Positions 43,601 to 58,600 of a stretch of DNA of 64,000 nucleotides are shown piece by piece (position 1 is the stretch's first letter; every line of letters starts with the position of its first letter). A model generated the notes under the pieces. It had not been told where the DNA came from. It searched no databases and saw only the letters and a program-made list of their open reading frames with translations. The stretch covers positions 66,663,782 to 66,727,781 of the forward strand of contig NW_023601543.1 in the NCBI RefSeq assembly GCF_014898055.3, in the 5' to 3' direction. The position numbers were made by a program, and so were the translations under genes. This DNA is from Talpa occidentalis. Lineage: Eukaryota; Chordata; Mammalia; Eulipotyphla; Talpidae.

Positions 43601-46600
43601 CTGGTCAAAGGCAACTAATACAAATTATCTAATTTAACTGAGATACAAAGATTGATATATATTTGATACAATCACTTCATTGTCCATGAATCTCATGTCT
43701 CTCAATACCATTTATTAGTATATTATATACTAATAAACTATATATTATATTGTTCACTGTCTGAATTTTGGAGAGGTTTTGAGAGTGTGTGGGACTTTTT
43801 CCTTATACTTATCTTTTTTCTCATGTATAAAGCTATGTACACTCTGCTAATTTACAATGATTACTACATATTTAATTTAAATATTTATTCAACTCTGGTG
43901 GTGCTTCAGTAAGATTCAGAGGGCCTCCAGGGACAAGATTTTCATAAACTGACTCTAACATGAAATCAAATGCACTGGGTATTGCCTCTGCATGTCCCGT
44001 AAGTGAGATTAACTTATAACTACGCTGCACTGTGTGCTTTATTACTTTACTGCTGGTGAACACAATGCCATAATTAACCTTAAGTCAGTAACAACTCAAC
44101 AGGGTACTTTGTTTGCATTTATCAGTCCTCAAAACAGAAGTCAGTATTTGTAAAACTAATATGTTAACTGGCATGCACCCTTTTATCACCACTGTTATTT
44201 TGAAAATTGTTTGCTTACTAGTAACTCATCAATGACTTATGGGTGGAAAAGAATCCACTTATATTTAAATATCGGAATGAAATTACTAATACTGCCTTCA
44301 CATTTGGGTTAAGTAAAAAGAATAAATAATCTCAAGATGATAGTCACTTCAGTAGAAAAGTCATCAAAGAAGCTATTTTACATGTGTCAGTCACTACTTC
44401 ATTTATGGAAACTGTAGGTATTCAATGCATGGCGATATTTCACACGTTGAATATCAAACAAAACCAAAATACATTGTGTGAATGTATATTCCAAATATGA
44501 GGTTGGTTTGAAATGTGCATATGACAGTTTTTAGCACAAAAGAGATATTCAGAACCCTCGAATTTTTATGAATTTTTGAGGAATGAGCATTGGCATATTT
44601 AAGTAACATGAAAAGAATCTTACAAACTCATTTATTGAAATATGTGCCTTTACAGATAAGACTGGAAGAACATGACTCCACACATAAATTCCTAATTTCT
44701 GATTCTTGTTTCACAATTTACAAGCTGTGGTTTTAGCCAGATACTTCACCTCTCACACTTTGTTTTCTTTTTTATAAATGATATTGAGCTAATGGCTCTC
44801 TAGTGTCTACCACCTCTAAAATGCTTTGAATCTATAACAAAATAAGTTGGATTAATAATTACAAAATTACATATGTAAGACATGAGAAAAACAACTTACT
44901 TGTTAGTGTGATATTGACTAAAACATCTTCTTTGGTGGGATTTTGGAAAGGTATAACAATAGATGTATGAAGATGAAGATATGAGGTCATTTTTTGCATA
45001 TCCAGAGGCATGGGATATAGTCCTACTCCAGAGAGGCAGAATTTCCATTCCTTAAACTGTTAAAAGATAAACATTCATAACATATATGCCCTAATTGCAT
45101 ACATTTTATTTGCAATACTTAATGTCATACACATAAAATTTTGGCAAATAAGAAAAAAATGTTGCTAATATTTAACAGGTAGTTTTATTTTTCCTTTTTT
45201 TTCAAATTCCTTTTGAATTTGCTAAAAAATCAATGAATGCACTTTTATACTGAAGAAAAGAAGACAAAAAGACACTCAAATATTAAACATATTTCCATAC
45301 ATACAAGGTTAATTACAGCAACATAAAAGTGAAATCATAATGAAAACCTTACAAGTCTGCACAAGATTTTGAAAAAGTCAATTTATCTAACAAACTGGAT
45401 AGTAAATGCTGCATGTAGTTTCTAAAAGCTGAGGGTAAATTTCAAATAAAATTCAGAGTCATCACATGAAGTTCAAGAAGATGAGGCACAAACTGAAACT
45501 CCATTAAAAGGAAGTGTGCACAAATGCAGGCCATACTATTTATGCCCGTCATCTGGTATAATGTAAGCTCTGTTATCACAGGATATGGAAGAATGGCTCT
45601 AAATTAATGAAGGAGGGGTGCCTCCCTGGTGGCACAAGGAGTTAAGACGCAGCACCATGAAGCGATCTGCAGCCACTGCAGCACAAGTTCAATCCCCAGC
45701 AAGGGAGCTTACCCACATGGCACAGCAGACCTCTCCTGTCTTGCCTGCTGCTCCCCTCAGCAGTGTATTTCAGTCAGTCTGCCTGTTCTGTTCCCCAATT
45801 TGTCTCTAACGAATCCTCTCACCCACAGCATCTCTGGCCTGTACCCCGGTTCTTATATACATAAATAAATAAATCTTTAAAAAAATTAATGAAACAGGTT
45901 GAATGTGACCATTTTCTTTTATGGGCTTCACAGGCCTACAATGCTCTATTTGAAAATGTTTCCTTTTGGGCCTCCCTGGTGGCACAGGGATTAAAGACCG
46001 CACTATCAAGCTATTGCCAGCCACTACAGCACAAGTTCTATCCCCAGCTGGCCAGGGAGCTAACCCACATGGTACAGCACACCTCAGCAGTGTATTTCAG
46101 TACATCTGCCTGTTCTGCTCCCCGCTATCTCTGGTAAATCCTCTCACCTCTTTCCTGCCCCACACACCTTTGGCCTACACCACAATTCTTGTCTGCATAA
46201 ATAAATCAATGTTTTTTAAAAAAAAAGAAAATACTTTCTTTGTACTCCTTCAGAATAAAAGTTCCTTGAGAATAGAACTGACCACCTTGCTAAGGTAGAA
46301 GAGGTCACTAAATGAATACCATGAAGTGTCCTAGTTTATAATCTTTCAGACTACACAGGTGTTCCTAAACCTAAATTTTGATAAGAAAGAGGGAAACTTA
46401 ATTTAAAAATGTTTCAAAGTAGGAGAGATGGTGACAGGAAATCCATAAATGCTACCTCTGAGTAGGGAAGATTAAAGGCAAGTTTTAGCTTCATATTATC
46501 TTAAAATGATTGCATTACTTTCGTTAAGAGATTCTACAAACTGAAGTTCTTTATATTTTCAATTATGATATCCTAAATTAATTACATGTAACACACTGAC

Positions 46601-49600
46601 TGGAATCAAGCATGATGGTTCAAGATAAATGAACAACTCTTTTTATGTAAATTATCTACTTTTTGCTCTAATGTAATCTAAACACTGGGTGACTGAAATC
46701 CACTGGAAAGGAGCCAAACTAAAAAAACTCAAGAGAAGGTCTGATTACTACATTTGTTGCTTACTACTACTTTCCTCTTACTCTGTTATGCTCTATTTTA
46801 GAGTAGCACAATGTGAGTTCATGATATTGGTAGTTATGAAGACCTAATGAAATTACTCTCTGTATTCACAGTCTTTACAACTGTATTCTAAAGTTAGATT
46901 TTTACAGTGCAGAGCTTCTGACATGAACCCAAACCCAAACAAATGAAATGAATAATAAAACATAGCCATCTCCTTAAGTTCAGCAAAGAAACATGTTCAG
47001 CAGTAGTTAAAACTTATCCTAAAAGCATTGACATTACTGGATTTCAATTTAGCACACACTCACTGTGCGTGTCACTTCAGATATATTTATCAGTGGACTC
47101 TAGAGAGGGATAGAAATCTATATGTAGTTTTCCCTAATATTTAAAAGTAACTATAAACTCAGATTTAGAAAAATGAACCCTAAATTTTATGTAGAAAATA
47201 TCTTTTTTAGATGCCTACATGCACATGAAGTATACTTTATTTGCAAATGTTCATTTGCTCAGTACTTTAGGATGAACTAGTTTTGCTTGCACAGGATGTT
47301 GACTGGATGAATTAAAAGAGGAAGACCTGAATGACTGATGGATGAAAAAGAAAGAGAAGGGCAGAAAGAAAAGGGAAGAAAAATCACAAAGTTTAGAGCA
47401 ATACAACGAAAAGGTTGAAGGGTCTGGCCCCATTAGCTGAAAGGACAAATTATAGGTTGAAGTCTAATCACAGATGATCCTTGGAGATTTGCTATACCTT
47501 GGAAGGAGATGCTCTGAGTGACTGTAATCAGGCACCAGTGTTAAAATGATTTACAAAAGGTTTGAGTTGATTACTTAATTTATTGAGTTATTCCGTGTTT
47601 GGCAAGAATTTTATGTACAGCAAGGATAGGATTTTCTAAAGTTATCAAGATGGAGAACTGATAATTGCCTGGCTGATGTGACAGATTATCTTTGGGTACA
47701 TAAAATTTTTACCAGAAATGCAAGCAACTAAATTGTCCCCATTAATTAAGAAGAAATGGTTCAACCTGCTGTGAAGCAATGATTTAACAGACCTGCCTCG
47801 TAACAATATTTTCATAACAGAAAATAATCCCCATTATATTTTCTCTTCTGATTGAGAAAGATTACTGTTTGTTTTCTTTAATATTTTGAGAGTCGATCAC
47901 AATTCATTCTTGTTTGCTTCAGGTCATGTACGTCAGTAATATTGTAGGTAACTTAATAGATCAAAATTCATTTCTAAAGGTAAATTACATATTCGGGGGG
48001 AGAGGGGACACTTCAGTCATCCCACAGACCTTGCATTGACGTGGTAACCACTATGTTAACATTTTAGTATACTTCCTTTCAGATGGTAGGATTTGACAAG
48101 CTCCTTGGTGCCCCCTAATATATAAAACACATGCCTCCATTTACTTTTCTCCCCATCAACACTTGAAGTAATAAATAATAATAGGGGGCCTCCTTGGTGG
48201 CACAAGGCATTAAGTCTCAGGTCTATTGAAGCTATTTGGCAACCACTGCAGCACTAGTTCAATCCCAAGCTAGGAGCTGACCCACATGGCGCAGCAGACC
48301 TTTCCTGCCTTGCCCGATGCTCCCCTCAGCAGTGTATTTCAGTAGATCCGCCTATTCTGCTCCGTACTCTGACTCTGGTGAATCCTCTCAACAGCCCCAC
48401 ACACACCTCTGGCCTAGACCCCAGCTCTTGTATGCATAAATAAATAAATCTTTAAAAATACAATAAATAATGATAAATGTGAAAAGTTTCATAAAATTTT
48501 CATTGTCACTAAGAGAGCTACAATCATTTGGCAGTTTGTTGGTAGCTGTAAAAATAATCATGAAGATGAGCTAAAAAGTCAGATGTTCTCAGTTCAAGTT
48601 GAGGGCTGACCACTTATTAGTTGCTTAATCTTAATTTCTTTGTGTCTCAGCTTCCTGATCTGTAAAATGGGGTTGATAATATTTCCATGATAGGCCTGAG
48701 ATAAGAGTGCATTGAGATAATTCTTAGAATGGCATGTAGCAAGTTTAGAGTTGCTTAAACATTACATATCTTTGTTTAAAACATTATTAATATTATTCAG
48801 GAACAGTGTAAGACAAAACAGAATGAAAAAAGCAAGAATATTTGCAAGATTACATTTATTACAGTTTTATATTTTAAGTTTATGAAAAGCCAAGTAGTAA
48901 AACCCAAGTTAGGGGGTGCCAGCAGTTTGGCCAGTGATTCGAAATTTGCATTAACATGCCTATATTTTATATCTGGGTGTATATTCTCCTCCATTCAAGC
49001 AATCTAAAGCTACAGATTTAAAAATGCCTTCTTTAGATGTCTGTACACACATAATGTATACTGTATTTCAAATGATTGTGTAATTAATAGTTTATAATGA
49101 ACTTTTTTTGATTTACTAATTTATTAACTTTGAAATTTAATTACCTTGACCTGATCCAAGAATAGTCTATCATACCTGGCTACAGCAGAAGGTGATACAA
49201 GCTTGATGACCTGTTCTTCCAAGCACACAAGGATGAAAGTAAACAGGCACCGTTTTGGTGGAGTAAGGATCTACAGTCAGCTGCATAAATTCAGAAAGAA
49301 GAGACAGAGAAACAAGTCAAGACATTCATTTGAGGCGCCATCCCTTTGCATAAGCATATGCCAGTTGATATTTGCATGAGTAATGTGATCCCATGTATGC
49401 ACTGTCCATCTTCGGTATGGCTGCTCAATGAATACTAGTAAAATGGCCAATGGTAAACAGACAACGATCACATAGAGTTACTCACACTATAAAAGGAAGT
49501 CCGGATTCATTTTTAAAGCTGAGTTAGAATCCCCAGATAAAAACATGCATTTTATTTAAGAACCCATAGCTCATCATTCATCCTAAGAAAAAGGTCAAAT

Positions 49601-52600
49601 CACTGGGAAATTAACTTGTAGGTGTGATGATGTAAAAAGAAATGAACTGATTCTAATCATAGCTGTAAAACATGCTTCTTTAGTGTACAGTGAAGTTTTC
49701 CTCTTTGTCCTATCATATGCACACTGACCTGCTGGAATAACTTGAGTCTGCATATTACTGGCTTGAGTTACCTCTTTAGGGATTATCAAAGTAGCCAGCA
49801 ACTCCATCATAATATAACAAGGGCCCAAGTATCTCATGCAATCAAAATGCTACACTGTGGATAAAACAATATCTTTCTTGTTTGTGGCAAACAAACAAAA
49901 TTGACTTAGAAGTCAATTATTTTTTTACTAATGTATTTTGCCAGATAATTTTAGAAAAACAAAAGTGCAATTTAGCAGTGCCATTCAACTCTTGCTGCTC
50001 ATAAAAACTCTGACGGTAACCATAAAATACAATAAAAAGTTTTTTTTATATTTTATTTTATATAATTCTTACATCATTTTTCATTTTTGCACAATGCACG
50101 CATTTTCATTTTGGTTCTATTCCCCATACAATTCCCACCCTCCCTTATTTTGGCCCTAATCCCTCCTCTCCTCCCCGCCCCCATAGTGTGTCTCTGGTTT
50201 ATAGATTTGTTGATTTTGATTTTTACTTTATTATAATTAGTCTTTTTCCTGGTCCCTTATTTTGGGTTTCTAAATTCCTGCTATGAGTGAGACCATGCGG
50301 TATTTTTCTTTTTCTTTCTGGCTTATATCACTGAGCATGATCCCTTCCAGCTCCATCCATGTTTATTGAGAACATTCACATCTCTATATACAGGTTTGGT
50401 TTATCTACAGAAATTATTTTTACTTTTGTATTAGGCTGGCGCTCTCTCTGACACCTATTAATGTTCCGAGATTATCCGTCAATGCACACTTAAGGAGTGT
50501 AAATAAATTTCAATAAAAACACTAGCCAAAAAAAAGGTGCATTTCATATCTTTCAATTTAACAGATATGAAAAATAGGCTCCTCCCTTATACATACATAC
50601 ATACATATATACACAAATACATATATGAAGGAAATCATATTTTATTGGAAAAACCATGTAATACTACATAACATGGATTTTAATTCTATTCTAGTTCCAC
50701 CAGTCACTAAGCACAAGATTTAAGTGTTTTAGTGACTTTAGCCTCAAATGCATCTTCTGAAATATATATCAGAAGCATGTAGTGAAAAGTCAGGTAGTGT
50801 AAAACAGTTAAGCAGTAACTCAATAAATTCTTTTATTTTCATCTAAAATTTACAGAAATATTTATATATCTATTCACAGAAATAAATACATGAATCCACA
50901 GAAATATGTATTTCCCCTTACACTAAACCAGTATGATTGCTGCAGTGAAATTCCTACCAATGGTGTCTTTCTTTTCTCGAAACCACTGGAGATATACTTT
51001 TTAGTACATCTGATACATATCTATAGAAGAGGAATTTGAAGCCAGAGATACTATTATAAATGAGGTATATATGTAATATGTTAAATATAGGGCCTTAGTG
51101 GGTGGGCAAAAAAAAAAATAGGGCCTTACAGGATATTTTTTAAACTTAAAACATTTAATTTAAATCAAGAGCCATCATGATAATCAGTTCCAATGTGTGA
51201 GCTTATTCTTGGTCCTAGTTCAAAAGACAAAGATAATCTTAAATTTAGATAGAAACTAGATAATTCAGGGGATTAATATGATCTTAAAATATAAAATCCA
51301 CCCATAAAAATTAACTCAGAATGGATACAATAGTTGGATGTAAAACCTGAAATGATAAAATACTGAAAAGAAAACACAGGCAAAAAGAGTGTACAAATTC
51401 AGAGGCTTTGGAGATGTCTTTATTGGCTTCATCTCCAAAAGCAAGGTGAATAAAAGAGAATATAAACAATTGGCACTACATCTAACCTAAAGGTTTCTGC
51501 ATAATGAAAGAAACTACCATTAAAACAAAGATATTTTATTAAATAAGAAAAAAGTACTTGAAAGCCATGTATCTGACAAGGAGCTGCTAGCCAAGATCTG
51601 CAAAGAACTCAAACAATTCAACAAAAAGAAAACAACCAAATCAATACAGGGGTGGAAGAGCTAAACAGGCACCTCTCCAAAGACATACAGATGGTAAAGT
51701 CATATTTTGGGAAATATATTAAGCAATAAAAACATGTGTACCTTTCAATATAATGCTTCTAAGGCTAATGCATATACACCGATTTTAATATAATATTCAG
51801 TGATTTCCAACTTGATACCTAGTAGTTGAGAACTAATTTCATATCATTATATTAGTTGGCAACCAGTGATTGATGATATTGGCATTGATATGAATAGAGA
51901 AATCACGTTGTAAATTTCTTAAATAATTATAAATGGTAAATAGTAAACACCTTTATTTATTTATTTATTTATTTATTTTTAGTTTTTTATTTTTTTTGAA
52001 TAATAAATTTTATTTTTATATTCCCCATACAATTGCAACCCCCCCCCATTCTGACCCTAATCCCTCCCCTCCCGCCCCCCCACCCCCCAAAAGTGTCTCT
52101 GGTTCATAGTTTTTTGTTGATTTTGATTTTTACTTTCTTATAGTTATTCTTTTTCCTGGTCCCTTATTTAAGTTTTCTAGATTCCTGCTATGAGTGAGAC
52201 CATCCCGGATTTTTCTTTTTCTTTCTGGCTTATTTGGCTGAGCATGATCCCTTCCAGCGCCATCCATGTTGCTGCAAATTGCATGTGTTTATCTTTTTTG
52301 AATGCTGAGTAATATTCCATGGTGTATATGTACCACATCTTCTTGATCCAGTCATCTATTTTTGGGCATTTGGGCTGTTTCTAAATCTTAGCTATTGTAA
52401 ATAGTGCTGCTATAAACATAGGGGTGCAGAACACCTTTATTTATTTTAATACCATATCTCTTTAGGAGGGCTTCATGATTTATTGTGAAATCTACTTAAG
52501 GAAATAATCTATTGCAATTGTCATTTTGAAATTTACTTGAAAGAGTGGTTTTGGCATTCATTGTGCAGATTTGGTATCATGCTCTGGAAATATAGTAATG

Positions 52601-55600
52601 ATATACCTTCAGATCTTGTCTTGTTACTTGGGGGAGAAAAAAGTGATTGAGGATCACCGGTTGGTTCTAGTCTCTCCCAGGAATCAAGGAATGAGAAAAT
52701 GAGAGGCGCAGATCTGCCAGCAATGTCTAGAAGATGAGGAGTGGTTTGGTGGGCAGGAACCCATGAAATACTAGAAAAAACTGTCCTCTTGGGACTCTGG
52801 AGACATAGTATGACTGCTGAATCAAAATCATATTAATAGCATGATTGTAAAAACGGATCACTAAAATGGTCAGAAATAAAGTACAACTGATTTATTTAGA
52901 ATTCAGTGATAATGAGCATGACTCTAGCATATATTTAATTAAAAAAATTAGATGGACATAATCACGGTAATGATTTTTTGATAAATTAAAATTGGGGATA
53001 TGTATATGTAAGCACACATATAGATACACATATACGTTCTTTTAAAATCTTAGGCAGTTGAAACCTTATTAGTAATTCAAATAATAAAATGATAGTACTG
53101 TATATCACCCCAAAATTGGAATTGGGAAATGCTCTAGTGCTGGTATACTTACTGGTGTGCTAATACGCAGGACAAACGTTTCTGGATTACTGCTACTTCC
53201 TTGCAACTCTAAGGTTTCATGTGTAGGATTGTCTAAAGAAATCATCTCAGTGAAAGACCTGGAAGGAAAAACAAAGCTAGTAAAGTTGGTCATATACTTG
53301 TCGATAATTTTATAAACTTGATGATGGTTATGGATTTACTTGCATCCTCTCAAAAAAAATATATATATATATCTCATAAAGTGACTATTTGGTTAAAGGC
53401 TCATTGCAGATATAATTAGATAAGAGATGGTTTCATACTGGAATAAAATGGACCTTAATTCAGTATGACTGATATCCTTATTAGAGAGCAAAGTAAAGGA
53501 ACACAAAGTGGCAGCCATATGATAATGGAGGGAGATTGGAGCGATGCACTGAAAGTCAAGGAACATAAAGGACTGCTGGAAAGGGCCAGAAGAGGCAAAG
53601 AATTGTCCCTTACTGGTTTCAAAGGGAGCATGATCCTGTTAAAATCTTGAATTCAAACTTGCAGCCTTCAGAACTAAAAGACAATAAGTTTATGTTGTGT
53701 TAAGCCACTCAGTTTGTTACGGCAGGTCTAGGAAACTAATATAATAAGTTGTGTGAGTTTCAAAATAAGAATAGTCATATGTAAACTAAGGGCATTTAGC
53801 TAAATTAAATAATCCCTGATTCTCTATTTTTGAGACCAAATGTTATTGGCATGGAGTTTTGAAAGATATTCTACTTTCAGGAGCAGTATTTACCCATTAC
53901 TCTGTTACTGCTAAATCCAGCCAAAAAGTTACATAAAGAAGTAATAACAGAGTAATAAATTCACAAAATTCTGTCTATTATATCAATAATATCCAAACTG
54001 ATAATGAGTAAATACCTAAGAAATGTGGCTGATATTCATTCCTCAAAGCAAGAATAATCAGAACAGTTCAAAATTCTCAATCCATTGTAATTTTGAATGC
54101 CTTTACATGTACATAACATCAAAAGTGTTACCTTGCAGAAATGCAAATGGAACCAGAGAGGGAATGTGGTGGAATGGGAGAGAGGGAATGAAGGAAGGGA
54201 ACATGGTAAAGGATTATAGAGGCCCTGGTGGTAGACAGGGTGTGAAAACACACATTTGTAGAGGTTTAAACCTATAAACCCCCAAGAGCAGATACAATGA
54301 TGCAAACCTACTTAACCTCAATAAACATAATTTAAAAAAAAACAAAAAAACAAAAAAACAAAACTACATGGAGATATCACCTTACATTTTCCAGGGTGGC
54401 TATTAAAAAAATTAAGTGTTGGGCCTCCCCTGGTGGTGCAGTGGTTGAGCATCAGGCTGCAAAAGCTGCGGCAGCCTCTGCAGCTCCGGTTTGATCCCCG
54501 GCTGCCAGCGAGGGTCCCACAGGGTGCGCAGACCTCTCCTGCCATGCCCGCTGCTCCCCTCAGCAGTGTACTTCCTCAGTTTGCATGTTCTGCTCTCCAC
54601 TCTGGCTCTGGTGAATTCTCTCACCCTCCCGCGCTTCTGACTGTACCCAGTGCTTGTATAAATAAATAAATCTTTTAAAAAAATTTTGAAAAAAAAATTA
54701 AGTGTTGGAGAGGATATGGAGAAAGGGGAGGGCTGTTACACTGTTAATGAGAATGTATACTGGCACGGTCATTATGGAAAAAAGTAGGGGGGATTCCTTA
54801 AGAATTAGAAATACAATTATCATATGATCCAGCAATTAGACTTGTGGGTATTTATGCAAAGTAATTGAAATCAGTTTTTTAAAGGGATATCTGTACTCCC
54901 ATGCTCATTGCAATGTTATTTACAATAACAAGGGATAAGATAGGGAAACAAACTAAATGTCCACTGACAGGATAAGTGGATAAAGAATATGTCACATGTA
55001 TGTGTGTATATGTGTGTGTGTCTGTGTGAGTGACGTGAAGGAATATTATTCAGTCATTAAAAAGAAGGAAATCCCACATTTGCAACAAAATGAATGAATG
55101 TGGAGGAATAATATGAAATAAGTCAGAGAAAGACAAATATCATGCACTACATGTAATCTAAAATAAATCAAAGACATGGAAGCATAAAGTAGAATATATT
55201 CGGTTAAAGACACGAACTTAAAGCATTCATGATTATAAATTAACTAGAATCTTATTTTCATTATAAATAAGAGTGGCTTCATGAAATAAAAAGATTACAA
55301 TCAAAGCTCTATCAACATGTTCTATCACTGTGAAAGAGACCATTTTAAAACATTTAATAAAGCATGAGAGACCGTGTAAGTTTTGTATGGATTAAAATCC
55401 ATTTCACTGCAAAGGATGACCATAACTTTTTGACATGTGCAAGGGGCCAAGATGTAGAAAGTGGAGTGCTGCAGGGAGTCTACAGTGGCCAATATACCAA
55501 GGAGCAAAATATAAAGAGCTGCTTACTAATTATTTACCCAGAAAAACTTTCTGAATTGAATCTAATAGATCTTTTATTTGATTGCTAGTTTTGCCAGTAT

Positions 55601-58600
55601 TGGAATTGAATATTGTAAACTATAAATGCATATGTTCTTAATGTTCCTGGAATATGAAAGGACTGAATAAAACTAATTGATAAATTAAACTACATAAAAC
55701 TTAGGGATATAATGTCATTAAATGACTTCATTAAGATACTAAAAAGGGAACTCAGAGTACAAGGTCTTTATTTTTATTTACACAGAAGTCTATATCCAAA
55801 ATATATGAATGAGAATATGTAGAGGTTGTGAACAGTGAAGAGAGCAAACAGAGGAATGACATCATTTGAGATTTCCAGAAACTGAAAGTCACATGTTTCC
55901 ATATTGAAACTTGAGGTCTCAACTACCCAGAAAAAAAGTATAAGAAACAGATTCACACTAGCATATAGCATTAAGAATTTTAAGGACACTGGTATAATTA
56001 AAGAACTTGCAAACTTCCAAAGAGTATAAAAATCTGGTATAAGGCTGGTTAAACAACTTGCTAATAATATCAAACATCTTTTAATTCTACGTGACTTAAA
56101 ATTATATATCAGTATGATTTAGATAAAAAAATTAGGTTTTAGAAAACCATGTTCAAAAATAACAAAAACTCTAAAAAATAGAAATGACTAGCCCATTTTT
56201 ATGGAATGAAAGAAAAATCATGCTTGCAAAACTGGTTTAGACAAATATTTCACATAATAGTCTTACATTAATAATTTTGTATGCATATGGTTTTCATGTA
56301 TTAATATTTTCTAAATATTAAAGGTAGAAACAAGTTGTAAAAAACTAGTAGCAGATACTGCTGGTGCCTCATCCCTTTCCCCTCGATTTCTACTAGCTCT
56401 CTGACCCTATTCGTCAACTTCAGCATTGGTGCTGTTAAATCTTTCGTCTGAGAGGCTTCAGATAATTGCTCTCGCATCCTGGAGTCTCCTCAACTCTATA
56501 GACAACAAAAGTGCCTGAGAGTTTATGCTTCATGCCAAGGGAGCTTATAGTGACTAGTTATGTGAGTTCAAAAGTCTAGCATCTTAACATCAAGACAAGA
56601 CAAACTCTGAGATGTATTTGATGCTCCAGAACTATCTTGCAATATCAGGTAGTCTGGGAACAAACTGGCAATCACACCATTGCTTAACTTTTTTCCCTTT
56701 TCTCCTCCTGCTTCCCCTATTCTATGACTGATTTTCCCCCATTTTCTTACTGATTATTTTTCTCACTAGATCAATTCCTTAATAAATCATTTGCAGTGAT
56801 GTTCTGGTTGAAGATCTGCTACTCAGAGAATTCAATATGCTTTTGTTGTGCTAAGGGAGGGAAATTAGCAAAAGGGTGCTGGTTTGCCCATTACAGCATA
56901 TACACTTTAAAAGGAGTAACTGTGACTTGGTACCCCTATGTACTAATACCAAAGCTGGTGCCAAACATGTAACAGAAATTCAACCACATAAAGTCATATC
57001 TCAGTGGGACAGGATATTACTCAAGTGCCTACATGATTTCAATTATTCATAGCTTGCCCTCTGCTTTGCCTTGACCAAATTTTAGTCAGCCTTTTCTCTT
57101 TCCTATACTTCCCTGAACTCTCGTTTCCAAGTCTGAGTAGTGGAACATGCCCCCTTATTTGCTTTCCCTGGGAATCAGCTCCCTACAGTCAGAACTTTTC
57201 TCTCCTGTCAGTCTCCCGTGGTCACTTCCCCTTCTTTGTCCAACATTCCCTCAAGGATTCTGCTCATCTCTTCTTGTGCCTACTTTACCCTATAAAATAA
57301 ACATTTTGTGTTTAATTTTCAGGTACTTGCAGATTCTTAAACTAGAGCATTCTATTACAATGATTCCTTTCCAACTATTTAAATGCTTTCTTCCTCCCAC
57401 CCCCTTGCAATAATCACTTTGAATAAAAGCCTATCCTTACTATCAGTTTTAACCTGATTTTCTTTCCCATAAGTCTTCCACAGGGTAGTTTAAATATTAA
57501 AACTTTCCTGGAAAGAAAATAGATTCCTAAAAATTATTATCTTGTTTAGAAGGATTAAATGCATTATAAAAATACACTTTTAGATAAACATTTTTCCATG
57601 AAATAATTTTATCTATTAAATAGAACTTACTTTCCAAGGTCACATTGTATTTCTGCCATTACGGTTGGTTTTGGTAATTCAGTAGTTAATCTCAGTAAAT
57701 ACCAGAACTCTACACACTTATCAGGCTGAAAAATAATGCTGGTGGAGAGAAATATACAAAATCTTATCATCAGTTTTAGTTAGAAAAAATCCTGGATAGG
57801 GGGTTTCCAATACAATAATTGACAACTGCTCTGTGACACAGTAGGCTTTCACTTTATATTTTAAATTTTTTCATTTTTGGTGAGAAATTCACTTCATTAT
57901 TGAAGTATTAATATCTATTTACTAAATGTCACTGAATCAATGAAAAATGTTTAAACATAAGCAATTCAAATGTCCATAGGAAGGAGAACATAATGATTTT
58001 TAGAAATTAAATCAAATTTAAAGTATTTAACTGAACATATGTATATTTTCATATGAAAATATAGCTCTGGAATACTTCCTTTATAATTAGCAGGTACTTA
58101 CCTTTGGGGGAGACAAAAGGATGTGTGACAGTCTAAAAATACAATTGAGATTGCATATACATATATTATGGATACACAGATATGTATTCATTAAACATGG
58201 TGTAACATCCTTAATTTAATTTTCTCTATAGCCTCAAGGTGGATGATTTGTATTTAATGGAGAATATATAATAATTTTCATCAAGAAAATTTAAAATTTA
58301 ACCCCTAGTCTTTATGCATCTTTTCCATTGGTTCACTTGTTGCATCCAGAAAAATTGGGTTAGTAAAAAGTGAAATGCAAGTGGGTATATAAAGAGCAAT
58401 TTAGGAATTATTAAATTTTATGGTTCAATAAATAATATTTTTGCACTGAACAAAACAATGGTAACTCTAAATTAGCGTATTTTATCAATAAATTATATAC
58501 AACAAAGATAAAGCTATGAGCAAGTATAATGTATGATTTTGCATGCAAAGAAATATTAATTACAAAAACTTAGTTTCAAGGGATAAACAATAAAATATAA

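Noticed and set aside
45966..46298. 110-codon plus-strand open frame
   Set aside because: Lies in SINE copy 18 and its tail; no codon-level protein signal outside the repeat.
58103..58133. A 31-base candidate micro-exon with good AG and GTAAGT borders on the minus strand
   Set aside because: It would fit the phase between exons a and b only if exon b began at the inner acceptor (57725). The outer acceptor (57738) needs no extra exon and gives the typical ASH sequence '[10 protein letters not shown]'.
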